A stretch of 41,948 nucleotides of DNA from a virus: IMG/VR virus record IMGVR_UViG_3300044726_000067, positions 1 to 41,948 of that record. The stretch is one strand, 5' to 3'. A program made the position numbers and the translations under genes. The notes beneath the pieces are model-generated. The model was given only the letters and a program-made list of their open reading frames with translations. It was not told the origin of the DNA and did not search any database. Shown one piece after another: positions 8,453 to 18,076 of this stretch (its first letter is position 1; the number at the start of each line of letters is the position of its first letter).

Positions 8453-8949
8453 CGTTCGAGCTGCTCTATGGGTACGACACGCTGGTCGCGAATTTCGTCG
8501 CGCAGCTGATCCCGCATTGCCGCCGAGGCTTCGGCGACACTGCGAAGGCGATCGGCGTGCTCGATGCCGACGGCCGTCTCGTCGCCGGTGTCGTCTACCA
8601 CAACTACGACCCCGAGGCGCAGATCATGGAGATGAGCGGCGCCTCGATCGATCCGCGCTGGATGACGCGGCGCGTGGTCGGCAGCACGTTCCAGTATCCG
8701 TTCTTGCAGTGCGGCTGTCAGATGGTGGTGATGCGTCTGCCGGCCGACAACGAACGCATGCTGCGGCAGTGCGCGGTGTTCAACTTCGTGTTCACCGAGC
8801 TGCCGCGACTGTTCGGGCGCGAGCGTGACGGCGTGGTTGCGACGCTGACGTTCGAGGACTGGGCGGCGAACAAATTCAACAAGCGGTTCAAGTGGCACAT
8901 CGACAACCGGTTGATCTATGCCCCTGAATACACCGAGGAGGCCGCGTGA
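8449..8949 (+). CDS. GNAT-fold acetyltransferase-like phage protein
   Basis: 166 residues if started at GTG 8449 (GTGA overlap with the preceding stop); ATG 8437 would add four residues. The protein begins with FELLYGYDTLVANFVAQLIP, then AIGVLDADGRLVAGVVYHNY, a pattern known from GNAT-like proteins in tail gene clusters of many alphaproteobacterial phages. Later parts (FNKRFKWHIDNRL near the end) fit the same family. Members are thought to have an acyltransferase fold, but a substrate is not known; a role in virion assembly or host protein modification is equally open. The classical R-x-x-G-x-G/A acetyl-CoA loop is not obvious, so activity is uncertain. Confidence 0.8.
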   Translation: MTFELLYGYDTLVANFVAQLIPHCRRGFGDTAKAIGVLDADGRLVAGVVYHNYDPEAQIMEMSGASIDPRWMTRRVVGSTFQYPFLQCGCQMVVMRLPADNERMLRQCAVFNFVFTELPRLFGRERDGVVATLTFEDWAANKFNKRFKWHIDNRLIYAPEYTEEAA

Positions 8950-9380
8950 TGCCTGACATGCGCAGTGCGATTGCGATGGCGATGATGGCGCAGCGCGGCG
9001 GAGGCGGCGGGGGCGGTATCCCTGCTCCGGGCGGAGCGCCGATGGGCGGCCCGCCACCCGGTGGCGGTGTCAATATCGGAGGACCGGCCGCCAGTGCGAT
9101 GATGGGGATGCAGCAAGCGGCACGGAACCGGCCGCTGCCACCACCCGGCAACACGCGCCCTGGCGGAGCGCCTCCGCTTGGCCCGGGCATGGACCGCTTC
9201 ATGCCGGGCGGCATGCCGACCCCCGAGGCGTCGACTGCGATGATGCAGGCGCAGATGGCTGCACCCAACCCGTACATGACGATGCCGGGCTCGCCGGCCT
9301 TAGCGATGGGCGGCATGGGAGCTCCACAGGCATCACCGGACATGCCCGTGCCGCCAATGCCGCCAGTGCCAGGAGCGTAA
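8949..9380 (+). CDS. Gly/Met/Pro-rich low-complexity protein
   Basis: 143 residues from ATG 8949, overlapping the previous stop as TGATG (GTG 8946 is an alternative). After a short helical start (DMRSAIAMAMMAQRG) the chain is almost all Gly, Pro, Met and Ala, with a run of seven Gly. It resembles disordered virion-associated segments. No enzyme or membrane motif is present. It is paired with a second low-complexity gene of the same length directly downstream, which suggests related roles, perhaps in ejection or as flexible head fillers (inference). Confidence 0.7.
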   Translation: MPDMRSAIAMAMMAQRGGGGGGGIPAPGGAPMGGPPPGGGVNIGGPAASAMMGMQQAARNRPLPPPGNTRPGGAPPLGPGMDRFMPGGMPTPEASTAMMQAQMAAPNPYMTMPGSPALAMGGMGAPQASPDMPVPPMPPVPGA

Positions 9381-9383
9381 CCG

Positions 9384-9818
9384 ATGGTCGACTATAGCTC
9401 GATGCTTCAAAAGTACTTGCCGCAGGCGAGTAACCAGCAAAGAAACCAGATCACGCAGGCGCTGATGAACATCCAAAATCCGCCGCCGCGCGCGATGATG
9501 CCGCCGCAGCCGAACGCCGCTGGCGTGCCGGCGCCGGGTGCAGGCACGCCAGGGCAGGCGCAGACCCCGGGAGCACCAACGCCACCGATCGGCGGGCCGC
9601 CTGGACCGATGGGGCCAGCCGCACCGCCGACGCCGGGACAAGGGCTGGCGCCGACGCCAGGGCTGATGCCGCAGTCGATGGGGCAGAGCATGCAGCCGGG
9701 CGGCATGACGCCGGGCGGACCGAACATGGCGCCGCCGCCGATCGTGGGTCAGCCGCCGGTGCCGCAGACGCCGAACATGGTGCCGCCTCCTGGGCTGGGC
9801 AGCGGGCAGGTCTATTGA
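9384..9818 (+). CDS. Pro/Gly-rich low-complexity protein with short helical head
   Basis: 144 residues, ATG at 9384, three bases after the previous stop. Residues 1-30 form a likely amphipathic helix pair (YSSMLQKYLPQASNQQRNQI), and the remainder is Pro, Gly, Met and Gln-rich, with repeated P-x-P-G units. It stands in the operon between the GNAT-like gene and the S74-domain protein. No known family. The ribosome site is weak (AGGAGC at 9370), fitting translational coupling. Confidence 0.7.
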   Translation: MVDYSSMLQKYLPQASNQQRNQITQALMNIQNPPPRAMMPPQPNAAGVPAPGAGTPGQAQTPGAPTPPIGGPPGPMGPAAPPTPGQGLAPTPGLMPQSMGQSMQPGGMTPGGPNMAPPPIVGQPPVPQTPNMVPPPGLGSGQVY

Positions 9819-9827
9819 GGGTGAGAC

Positions 9828-11315
9828 ATGGGTAAGCCATCACCGCCGTCACCGCCTAATCCGGTCGACACTGCGCGCGCCTCGACGTCGACCAATGTCG
9901 GCACGTCGATCACCAATGCGTATCTGGGCAACACCAACCAGATCACGCCGGACGGCAGTCTGACTTACGAGACGACCGGCGAGCACACCTGGGACGATCC
10001 CTACACCGGCTTATCGATAAAGATCCCGACGTTTACGGCGACGCAGAAGCTGTCGGACGCGCAGCAGGCGATCAAGGACCAGACCGACGCCGCCAAGGTC
10101 GGGCTCGCCGGCATGGCGAACTATCAGACCGGGCGCCTGTCCAATCTGATGAAAAGCGAGATCGATCTCAGCAAGGCGCCGACGCCCGGCGACCCCAGCG
10201 GGATCGGCAACATCCTCGCGCCTTCGACCTCGTTCGGCGCCGCCGGCGATCCGCAGGCCAGCCTCGGCGATTACGGCAAGCAACTCACCGAGTTCGGTGA
10301 CGCCGGCGCGATCACGAAAGATTACGGACCGGCAGACAACTTTTCTGCCGATCGCGGGCGCGTCGAGGAGGCGTTGTACGGGCGGCTCAATCCGCAGCTC
10401 CAGCGCGAGCGCGGCAACATCGAGCAGCGCCTCGCCGACCAGGGCATTCGCTACGGCAGTCAGGCCTACACGGCGGCGATGGATGACTACAATCGCCAAG
10501 CCAATGATCTGCGCCTCGGCGTGACCGCCGCCGGCGGCCAAGAGCAGCAGCGCATGATGGACATGGCTGCGCAGCGCGCCGGCTTTCAGAACGCCGCGCA
10601 GCAGCAGGACTTCACCCAAAAATACGGCCGCGCGCAGTTCGCCAACGAAGGGCAAAAGCAACAATTTCAGGAGACGCTCCAGGCTGGTCAGTTCGCCAAT
10701 GAAGCGCAGCGCAACAAGTTCACGCAGGAGGCAGCACGCGGCGAGTTCGCCAACGCCGGGCTGGCGCAGCAGGTCGCGCAGAAGCAGTCCGAGTTCAATG
10801 CGAAGAATATGGCGCGCAATCAATACATGTCGGAGCAGTACGCGCTCCGCAACCAGCCGATCAACGAAATCTCGGCTCTACTTAGCGGTTCACAGATTAA
10901 CAATCCAAACTTTGTGAATACGCCAAATAATCAAATCCCGACTACTGATGTCGCCGGCTTAATCAACACAAGATTTAGCCAGGACATGGACATTTATAAG
11001 CAGGAGAGCGCGAACTATAACGCGATGATGGGCGGTTTGATGGGGATGGCCGGCGGGATGATGAAAATGTCTGACCGCGCGCGCAAAGACGACATCCACA
11101 AGATCGCGACGGTGTTCTCGGCGAGTGATGACGGCGGCAGCAAGAAACTGCCGATCTACAGCTACACCTACAAAGACGATCCAGACAACACGCCTCAGAT
11201 CGGGCCGATGGCGCAAGACGTCGAGAAGATTGACCGCGGCGCAGTGCAGACGCATCGCGGCACCAAGTACATCGACGAGCAGCGAGTGATGGGCAACATT
11301 CTGAGGGCTGCGTAA
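9828..11315 (+). CDS. Virion protein with C-terminal peptidase S74 (self-cleaving chaperone) domain
   Basis: 495 residues, ATG at 9828 (GAGGGTGAGAC upstream). The N-terminus has the pattern NVGTSITNAYLGNTNQITPD, then GSLTYETTG, found in a family of tail-cluster proteins. Residues about 255-335 are Gln/Ala-rich with near repeats of a QFANE unit (three copies), likely a long helix. From about 414 the sequence SDRARKDDI, then LPIYSYTYKDDPDNTPQIGP and MAQDVEK, is that of peptidase S74 domains, which aid trimer folding and then cut themselves off. The Ser-Lys pair expected for cleavage is S415 and K420, five apart as in endosialidase. It may be a fibre or ejection-associated protein. Confidence 0.85.
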   Translation: MGKPSPPSPPNPVDTARASTSTNVGTSITNAYLGNTNQITPDGSLTYETTGEHTWDDPYTGLSIKIPTFTATQKLSDAQQAIKDQTDAAKVGLAGMANYQTGRLSNLMKSEIDLSKAPTPGDPSGIGNILAPSTSFGAAGDPQASLGDYGKQLTEFGDAGAITKDYGPADNFSADRGRVEEALYGRLNPQLQRERGNIEQRLADQGIRYGSQAYTAAMDDYNRQANDLRLGVTAAGGQEQQRMMDMAAQRAGFQNAAQQQDFTQKYGRAQFANEGQKQQFQETLQAGQFANEAQRNKFTQEAARGEFANAGLAQQVAQKQSEFNAKNMARNQYMSEQYALRNQPINEISALLSGSQINNPNFVNTPNNQIPTTDVAGLINTRFSQDMDIYKQESANYNAMMGGLMGMAGGMMKMSDRARKDDIHKIATVFSASDDGGSKKLPIYSYTYKDDPDNTPQIGPMAQDVEKIDRGAVQTHRGTKYIDEQRVMGNILRAA

Positions 11316-11316
11316 C

Positions 11317-14300
11317 ATGGCTGGAGAAGACGCAATCAGCTTCATCTTCGGTGGCAACACCGGACTGACGCAGGAAGAGCTGAAGAAACGCCGCGCGCGT
11401 GTCGCCGCCGAACTGGCACGGCAACACCCGTTCCCGAAAAATATCGGCGAGGGTCTGACCTATCTCGGCAACTCGATCGGCGATGTCGGGCTGGAGTGGA
11501 GACTGCGGCAGGCCGAGGCCGAGGCGCTGAAGCGTCAGCAGGGCATCGTGGGCGGAGCTCCGCCGGAAAGCGACGGCTCCAATCCGATCGCGCGCCCAAG
11601 CGATCGCCCGGTGGTGACGGTGGCTCCGCCGCCGGCGGCAGCGCCCGCAGCAGCACCTGCCGCGCGCCCGGTGCGGACTGTTCCGGTGCGGCCGTCCGTG
11701 GCGCCGTCGACCGAGACGGCGGCACCGCCGCCGGCGCTGGTCGATCCCAAAACTCCGGTGACCGTCGACACGGGCGACCCCGACGCCCCGGTGGTTGCGC
11801 CACGCATCGAGATGGTGAACCCGCCGCCCGACACCGCGCCTCCGCCGCCGGTCGAGACGGCGCCCGACACCGACAGCCCACCGCCTTTCTTTGAGGGCCG
11901 GCCTAACAATCAAGTGAGCCAGCCGCACCCGGCGCTCGCGGTGCCGCACCTGGGCGGGCCGCGGTTCTCGCCGCCGCCGACCAGGGCCGAGCAGATGTCA
12001 CAGCAGATGCGGCAGCCCGTGCCGGTGCCGCAGGCATCGCCCGACGCCTTTGGTGGACGGTTCGGCGGCGACCAGCTGCGTGCGATGGAAGGCGAGGGCG
12101 AGCCGGTCCCGTACTTCGGCGAGAGCGCGTCACTGCCGCGCGGCGTAGCGCAGCGGGAGCCGCTGCGGAGGACCGACCGGCTGCCGCTGCCACCGCAGCC
12201 AGAGTTTGCCGAGGAGGGCTCGCCGTTCAACTCGATGGACGCCGCCGCACCAGAGCTGCCGCCAGCGCCGCCGCCGATCGGCAGGGCGGCGCCGATGCCG
12301 CGACCGCGGCCGAACGTCGAAGGCGGGCTCAACACCCTCGATCGGCAGTCGGCGGCGCCCGCGCCACAACAGGTCGCGGACGGCGGCTATAACTCGATCG
12401 ACGCGCAGGCGGGCTTCCGGCGCCCGACCCCGGGCTACATGCAGGACGCGATCGCGCGCGCCACCCCAGACCCCGACCGGCAGGCCTACCTCGGCTCGCT
12501 GGCGGGGAGCGAGGCGCGCAGTGCCCGCGAGGTGTCACCGACCGGCGCCGCCGGGCCGTTCCAGTTCACCCGCGGCACCGGCAGGCAGTACGGCATCCCC
12601 GGCAACCGGCGCATGGATCTCGACGCCTCCGCGGCCGCCGCGAACCGGCTGACCGACGACAACGTCGCCGCGTTCGAGCGCATCAACGGCCGACCGCCCA
12701 GTCCGGCGGAGATGGCGGTGATGCACCAGCAGGGTGGCGTCACCGGTGCAAGAATGATCGCGGGCACCGGCAATGCACCGGCGCACAATCTGTCGGTTAA
12801 CCGGGTCGACCCGAACGCCTCGCCGCAGCAGGCGACCGCCAGGATCAAGGAATATTACGGCATGCCGGACGAGCCGCCTGGGGGTGGGGGCACGGCGCCG
12901 ACCCAGACCGTCAGCCAGCCGCCGCGGCAGGCGACCATGATCGGCGGCGGGCAGTCACAGGACCCCCGCGCCGCGATCGTGCAGGCGCTAGTCGATCAGC
13001 AGGGCGGCCCCCGTGAGGCCAGCCAGTCGTTCACCGACCCGTCTGGAGGCGGGCAGCAAAACCCTATTTTGGCGGACCTGACGGGTCCGCAGGCGACCCA
13101 GACTGGGGCATCCCCGACAGCGGGACGCTCGACGTCGACTTCGGCAGCTTCTGGTAATCTGCCGATCACGGTCAGCGACATCTCACCGATCCCGATCGCG
13201 CAGCGCGGGAGCTCGATGGGAGCACCGCCGGTGTCGTCTGACATGCAGCGTGGCCCGGCTGTGCCACAGGCGCCGGGCGTCGACCCGCGCGCCAATGAGC
13301 CAATCCCGGACACGGTCCAGCCGCCGCCGCTGGTGCCGCCCGGCCCGCGGCCAGAGCCGCCTACGCGGCTAGACCCGACCCCGGCGGAGCGGTACTGGCG
13401 GGCGGTCGAGCGTGATCCGTATGCCAGCGACACGACCAAGGCACACGCCAAAGAGGTCATTGCGCGTGAGGCGCATATCCGGGAGTGGAAGCAGAAGCAG
13501 GTCGACGACAACTACAACTATCTGCGCGGTCGCCACGACCACGACACTGACGAATACAACAAGCGGGTCCGCGAGGCGCCGAAAGAGGCGCTGGAGCAAC
13601 TCGCAATCCGGCTGAAGATCGCGAAGGATCAGGCCGACCTGCGCAATCAGCCGCTCGTATCCGCCAAGATGCAGGCCGACCTCGATAAGGTGCTGAAAGA
13701 ACTGAACGAGCCGCACCGTGTGTCGATTGCCGGGACGCAGTTCGAGCAGGCGCCGACGCGGCCGGGCCAGCAGCCGCAGCCGTACAAGGTATCCCCCGGA
13801 CTACCGCAGCCCAAGGAAGAGCCGCTGACGCAGCAGCAGTCTGAGGCACTGATATTTGTACAGCGCGTTAAGCCAGATTTGCGTGTGCTGGAGGATCTCG
13901 ATCACGGTGCTGTACTGGCAAACCCGACCGAGGCGTTCCGCGGCAATATCCCGTTGATCGGCAACATAACTGCAACGGACGCCTACCGCCGCGCCCGCAA
14001 CGCGGCGATAAACTTTGAAGGCGGCTTCATGAAGCTGGTCAGCGGCGCGGCGGTGTCGCCATCCGAGTACGGCCGCAACATGCCCGCCTTCCTGCCGTTG
14101 GCAGGCGACGACAAGAACGAGCTGATCGAGAAGACCGCCCGCCGCGAACGGTTCACCCGGGCTGTTGAGAGTGTGACCGGCCGCGCGGGGATGGAAAAAA
14201 TCCGCGAGCAGATGGACGCCGAAAACGACAATTATCGGTTCCGGGCCGAGGGCCGCAAAGACCCGGTGCATGTCCAGTCGATCGAGGAGGCACGCGGGCT

Positions 14301-14370
14301 GGTCCCGGGCCGCCGCATTATCCTGCCTGACGGCTCACCCGGGATCGTACCCCGGCGGCGGAGGGAGTAA
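11317..14370 (+). CDS. Large virion (ejection) protein with lytic transglycosylase domain
   Basis: 1,017 residues, ATG one base after the upstream stop. Residues 1-65 are helical and basic. Residues 80-365 are Pro-rich and probably disordered. Residues about 370-515 look like a soluble lytic transglycosylase domain: SLAGSEARSAREVSPTGAAG, PFQFTRGTGRQYGIPG, then PAEMAVMHQQGG. E399 is the expected catalytic glutamate. Another disordered part follows. The last 330 residues are helical (ALEQLAIRLKIAKDQADL and later segments). Such proteins are carried in the virion and cut peptidoglycan while DNA enters the cell. No other murein-cutting domain is visible in the genome, so it may also matter for lysis (inference). 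It is coupled to the next gene by TAATG. Confidence 0.85.
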   Translation: MAGEDAISFIFGGNTGLTQEELKKRRARVAAELARQHPFPKNIGEGLTYLGNSIGDVGLEWRLRQAEAEALKRQQGIVGGAPPESDGSNPIARPSDRPVVTVAPPPAAAPAAAPAARPVRTVPVRPSVAPSTETAAPPPALVDPKTPVTVDTGDPDAPVVAPRIEMVNPPPDTAPPPPVETAPDTDSPPPFFEGRPNNQVSQPHPALAVPHLGGPRFSPPPTRAEQMSQQMRQPVPVPQASPDAFGGRFGGDQLRAMEGEGEPVPYFGESASLPRGVAQREPLRRTDRLPLPPQPEFAEEGSPFNSMDAAAPELPPAPPPIGRAAPMPRPRPNVEGGLNTLDRQSAAPAPQQVADGGYNSIDAQAGFRRPTPGYMQDAIARATPDPDRQAYLGSLAGSEARSAREVSPTGAAGPFQFTRGTGRQYGIPGNRRMDLDASAAAANRLTDDNVAAFERINGRPPSPAEMAVMHQQGGVTGARMIAGTGNAPAHNLSVNRVDPNASPQQATARIKEYYGMPDEPPGGGGTAPTQTVSQPPRQATMIGGGQSQDPRAAIVQALVDQQGGPREASQSFTDPSGGGQQNPILADLTGPQATQTGASPTAGRSTSTSAASGNLPITVSDISPIPIAQRGSSMGAPPVSSDMQRGPAVPQAPGVDPRANEPIPDTVQPPPLVPPGPRPEPPTRLDPTPAERYWRAVERDPYASDTTKAHAKEVIAREAHIREWKQKQVDDNYNYLRGRHDHDTDEYNKRVREAPKEALEQLAIRLKIAKDQADLRNQPLVSAKMQADLDKVLKELNEPHRVSIAGTQFEQAPTRPGQQPQPYKVSPGLPQPKEEPLTQQQSEALIFVQRVKPDLRVLEDLDHGAVLANPTEAFRGNIPLIGNITATDAYRRARNAAINFEGGFMKLVSGAAVSPSEYGRNMPAFLPLAGDDKNELIEKTARRERFTRAVESVTGRAGMEKIREQMDAENDNYRFRAEGRKDPVHVQSIEEARGLVPGRRIILPDGSPGIVPRRRRE

Positions 14371-16352
14371 TGGTCGAGCGCACCGACGACCCCTGGGCAG
14401 AGTTTCGTGGCGGCGGAGAGCAGGCGGCGGAGCCGATCCCGAACCTGCCGTCACGCGAGAACCCGTGGGCGGACTTCACCACCGGCCCGCCGCCAAGCAC
14501 GCCACCGACAGCGCGCATCACCGTGCGCCCGCAGGGCGCGATGCAGACGTTCGAGGACGTCGCACGCTCCGCCTCCAATGCGGTGACGTTCGGCCAGATG
14601 GACCGCATCCGGGCAGGCATCGACGTCGCGACCGGCGACCAGCCGAACTATGACAAGGCGCTCGCTGACGCTGTCAGGAAGAGCAAGGAAGCCGAGACGG
14701 CGGCAGGCCCGTTCCTGACCTCGACCGGGCAAGCAATCGGCGGTCTGGTCGGCGGTGGGGCACTCCCGGCAGCCGGCGTCACCCTGATACGGCAGACCCA
14801 GCCGCTCGCGCTGAAGGCAATGGCGGGGCTGGCCGAGGGCGGGTTCTATGGCGCGGTGCAGGGCGCCGGTAACACCTACACCGGCAACCTGAATGACTAC
14901 GCCTCCAACGCGCTGATGGGCGGCGTGCTGGGTGGCGGGATTGGGTTGGGGGCGCCGGTCGTTGGCCGGGTCGGCAGCGCCGCCTACCACAAGCTGGCCA
15001 ACCGTGGCGCGTTCGGTGGGGTGCCAAAGCCACTGGCAGACGCCGCTCGCGCCGACGCGCAGGGGCTGGCCGTGGCTGCCAACACGCCCGGTGCCATGCT
15101 TCCTGACGCCGGGCCGTCGATGCTGGGCGTCACCCAAGGCGCATACGCGGGAGCGACCGGGCCGGGTAAGACCGCGCTGGAGGCCAGCCTGCGGGCACGC
15201 GATCGTGCGGTCCCGACCCAAGTTCGCGGTACGGTCAATCAACTGTTCGGCGGCTCCCCGATCCCGTCTCATGTCGAGGAGGGCATCCGCGGTCGCATGC
15301 AGGCGCTGGGCCCGCACTACGACCGCGCGCTCAATGCGGCAGGCCGGGTCGACACCGATCCGATCGCACTCTGGATCGAGGGTGAGATCGGCGGCACCAA
15401 AGGCCCGGCGCAGGCGGCGCTCCGGCAAGTGCGCGCCATGCTCGACATCCCGACCAACCCCGGCGTGCTCGACCCGCACCCGCGCGCCTTGCAGGCCACG
15501 CGCGAAGCCGTGCGCGACATGCGCGACAACCCAAACGCCGAGCCCGGCGTGCAGCGGGTTATGGGGAGGGTCTACGACCAGATCACCCGCGAGATGCAAG
15601 CCCGCATCCCCGGCATCCGCCAATTGGACAGTGCCTACGCCGAACTGGGCGCGCAGGAGCGCGCCATCCGCGCGCAGAGCGCAGGCGGAAGGATCTTCAA
15701 GACCGATCAAGGCACAGTGATCCGCCCGGTCGAAATGGCCGAGACGATGCTGGAGGCGGCGCAGCCAAAGGGCGTCAACATTGGCCCGTCCGCCGAGCCG
15801 CTGCGCCTGCGACAAGCCGCCCGCGACGAACTGGAGCGGGTGGTCGGCACGACCGGCAACAATCTCCAGAAGCTGAAAAGCATTCTCGGCGACATCGATA
15901 CTTGGAATGCCGACAAGCTGGGCGTGATGTTCGGTCCCGGCCGCGCCGTGGAATTATTGCGGGTACGCGATCGACTGCTCGACGAGCGCGAGGTTTATCA
16001 AAAGATCGTTCACGGCTCCAAGACCGCGCAGACAACTGCCTCCGCGGCCTCGCTCGATCCGGCGAAAGGCAAGATCCCGGTCGAGGCGACGCTATTTGGC
16101 GCCGGCACCCGCCTCACGCAGGAGGCGCTCGACGCCATGCGCGCTGGCACCAGCGCAGTAACCCGCGATCGCGTCGCGCAGATGATGGCGGCGACGTCTC
16201 AGCGGGAGAAGCAGGCGCTGGTGCAGCAGATGCTGGAGGCGCAGCCGAGCCGCGATCGGCGAGCCGACATCACGCGCTGGCTGATTGAGCACGGAATGAT
16301 TGGTGCGGGCACCGCGACCACTGCCCCGACAACGCGACCCGTAGGGAGATAG
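14370..16352 (+). CDS. Putative internal virion / ejection protein
   Basis: 660 residues, start overlapping the previous stop (TAATG). The N-terminus carries two PWA(E/D)F motifs and then ARITVRPQ, which is nearly repeated in the protein from 38649. Residues 110-205 are Gly/Ala-rich and hydrophobic in stretches (GQAIGGLVGGGALPAAGVTL, NALMGGVLGGGIGLGAPVVG), able to enter a membrane. The rest is long helical sequence with many Arg and Ala. A glycine-rich, membrane-prone part followed by helices is typical of podovirus ejection proteins that form a channel through the envelope. No enzyme motif is seen. Confidence 0.75.
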   Translation: MVERTDDPWAEFRGGGEQAAEPIPNLPSRENPWADFTTGPPPSTPPTARITVRPQGAMQTFEDVARSASNAVTFGQMDRIRAGIDVATGDQPNYDKALADAVRKSKEAETAAGPFLTSTGQAIGGLVGGGALPAAGVTLIRQTQPLALKAMAGLAEGGFYGAVQGAGNTYTGNLNDYASNALMGGVLGGGIGLGAPVVGRVGSAAYHKLANRGAFGGVPKPLADAARADAQGLAVAANTPGAMLPDAGPSMLGVTQGAYAGATGPGKTALEASLRARDRAVPTQVRGTVNQLFGGSPIPSHVEEGIRGRMQALGPHYDRALNAAGRVDTDPIALWIEGEIGGTKGPAQAALRQVRAMLDIPTNPGVLDPHPRALQATREAVRDMRDNPNAEPGVQRVMGRVYDQITREMQARIPGIRQLDSAYAELGAQERAIRAQSAGGRIFKTDQGTVIRPVEMAETMLEAAQPKGVNIGPSAEPLRLRQAARDELERVVGTTGNNLQKLKSILGDIDTWNADKLGVMFGPGRAVELLRVRDRLLDEREVYQKIVHGSKTAQTTASAASLDPAKGKIPVEATLFGAGTRLTQEALDAMRAGTSAVTRDRVAQMMAATSQREKQALVQQMLEAQPSRDRRADITRWLIEHGMIGAGTATTAPTTRPVGR

Positions 16353-16354
16353 CG

Positions 16355-18076
16355 ATGCCACGCGACGGCTCAGGTATTTACTCTCGCCCGCCCGGCACTG
16401 ACGGCGCTCCCGACACCACGATCGAGAGCGCGAAGTACAATGCGTTCGTCGCCGACATAGAGCAGGACGCTAACACTGCACGCCCAATCATCGCTGGCGG
16501 CACCGGTGCGAACAACGCGCGCGATGCAATGGTCACGCTGAAGGGCGAGATCACACAACAGCTCGTCGACAATTACGACATGTACCCGTTTATCTCCGGG
16601 TCATTCTATTCAACGACCGGCGCGACCGCGTCGCCGGTTGCCGGGCACGGGTTTGTCGGGATCTGCTACGCCGCCGACACCAACAATATGGTTCTGGAGG
16701 CGCGCGACCAGACCGACACGGTAGTGCCCGGCCGCAAGTATGCGCGCGAGAAGAAGTCCGGTGTGTGGGGTGCGTGGAAGGTCGACGGCCGCACGATTGT
16801 GGGCGACGCCGAGGGCATTGGTAGCGAAGCCGCCGATATGTTCTTCGGCGTCGAGGGCACCGCGCCGGCGTCCGCGTTTATCGTCAACAGCGAGAGCGAC
16901 AACAGCGGCACCGATTTGCTGCGCGTCACCAAGGCCGGTGCGTTCGAGGTTCGCGGTGTGCCGGGCGGCTACACGGTAGTAGGGCTACACAAATCTGCGA
17001 TCGGGATGGGGACTGGGATCACGGGCTACGATCCTACCGGCAAGGCCCGCTGGCTGATGTACATGGGCGACGGCTCCGCGGAGAGCGGCGCCAACGCGGG
17101 CAGCAATTTCGAGGTCCACCGCTATGACGACGCTGGCACCTATCTCGGTCGAGCGATGCAGATCGAGCGCAGCACCGGCAAGACGGCGGTCGGCCCGCTC
17201 GACGTTGGTGGCGACATCCGCGGGACCGGCCACGTCCGGGTGAACAACGACGTCACCCTTGGGATGGGGGTGGCCGCCGGCGGCGTGGTTTATTTTGGCA
17301 ACACCGGCGCACAGAGGATTGCTCACGACGGCACCCAATTTCAGGTGTACGGCGGTGACTTTAAGATCAACACCAACGCCATTGTCGGCGCACAGCTCCG
17401 GGTCGGAGCGAACGGTGCCGACGGCGTCATCCGCTTCACCAGCGGCGCCGGCGATCCGTACATCTACTACAACGGTAATTTCAATTTTAACGGCGGCGAC
17501 GTCTACACCGGCTCGCGGTTTATCAGCAACAGCGACATCCACTGCAATTCGAGCCTCGCCTTCGGTCCGGTCGGCACCGTCAAGTATATGCAGCTCACCG
17601 GCAGCAACCTGAACATCTACAACATGGTGGTTTCACCGAACGCCGGTCTGACCATGACCGGCGGGCAGATACTGCCGGTGTATAACGCCACGGGGATCGC
17701 TGCCGGGGCTGGCAATGCGGGCCTGGAGGTCAGGAGTAGTGGCAGTAACGACGCGTGGGTGTCGTTTCACCGCACTGGCGTGTTCGCCACTAACTTTGGG
17801 CTGTCGAGCGACCACAACCTCTGGCTTGGCGGCTGGTCGTTTGGCGCGGTCGCCTACAAGGTTCTCACGACGCGCGAGGTTGGCGCAGTCGTCAGTTCGT
17901 TCCGAACGGTCTACGCCGGCGACTTTGAGCACGTCTACCAAAACGGCATGCAGGAGCCCTACGGCTCGACGGCGGCCGTCAGCGGATGCCAGCAAGGCAA
18001 CGGCATCGCCACGTTCCGCTACCGCTATCATCAGATGCTTCAGAACGGCGCGTGGGCCAACATCGAGGCTTCGTAA
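16355..18076 (+). CDS. Tail fibre or tail spike protein
   Basis: 573 residues, ATG at 16355 behind GGGAGATAGCG. The N-terminus has the pattern DGSGIYSRPPGTDGAPDTTI, then SAKYNAFVADIEQDANTARP and IIAGGTGAN, common at the start of phage tail fibres. The central 400 residues are rich in Gly, Asn and Thr with repeating beta-like units (VYFGNTGAQRIAHDGTQFQV, YIYYNGNFNFNGG), fitting a trimeric beta-rich fibre. The C-terminal part ends FRYRYHQMLQNGAWANIEAS. It is a second candidate receptor-binding protein besides the adaptor-fibre fusion. No S74 domain of its own is present. Confidence 0.85.
   Translation: MPRDGSGIYSRPPGTDGAPDTTIESAKYNAFVADIEQDANTARPIIAGGTGANNARDAMVTLKGEITQQLVDNYDMYPFISGSFYSTTGATASPVAGHGFVGICYAADTNNMVLEARDQTDTVVPGRKYAREKKSGVWGAWKVDGRTIVGDAEGIGSEAADMFFGVEGTAPASAFIVNSESDNSGTDLLRVTKAGAFEVRGVPGGYTVVGLHKSAIGMGTGITGYDPTGKARWLMYMGDGSAESGANAGSNFEVHRYDDAGTYLGRAMQIERSTGKTAVGPLDVGGDIRGTGHVRVNNDVTLGMGVAAGGVVYFGNTGAQRIAHDGTQFQVYGGDFKINTNAIVGAQLRVGANGADGVIRFTSGAGDPYIYYNGNFNFNGGDVYTGSRFISNSDIHCNSSLAFGPVGTVKYMQLTGSNLNIYNMVVSPNAGLTMTGGQILPVYNATGIAAGAGNAGLEVRSSGSNDAWVSFHRTGVFATNFGLSSDHNLWLGGWSFGAVAYKVLTTREVGAVVSSFRTVYAGDFEHVYQNGMQEPYGSTAAVSGCQQGNGIATFRYRYHQMLQNGAWANIEAS

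Noticed and set aside
14451-15815. 454-residue open frame on the - strand
   Set aside because: It covers the ejection-type gene in the opposite direction, has His/Arg/Ala-rich random composition and no start signal.
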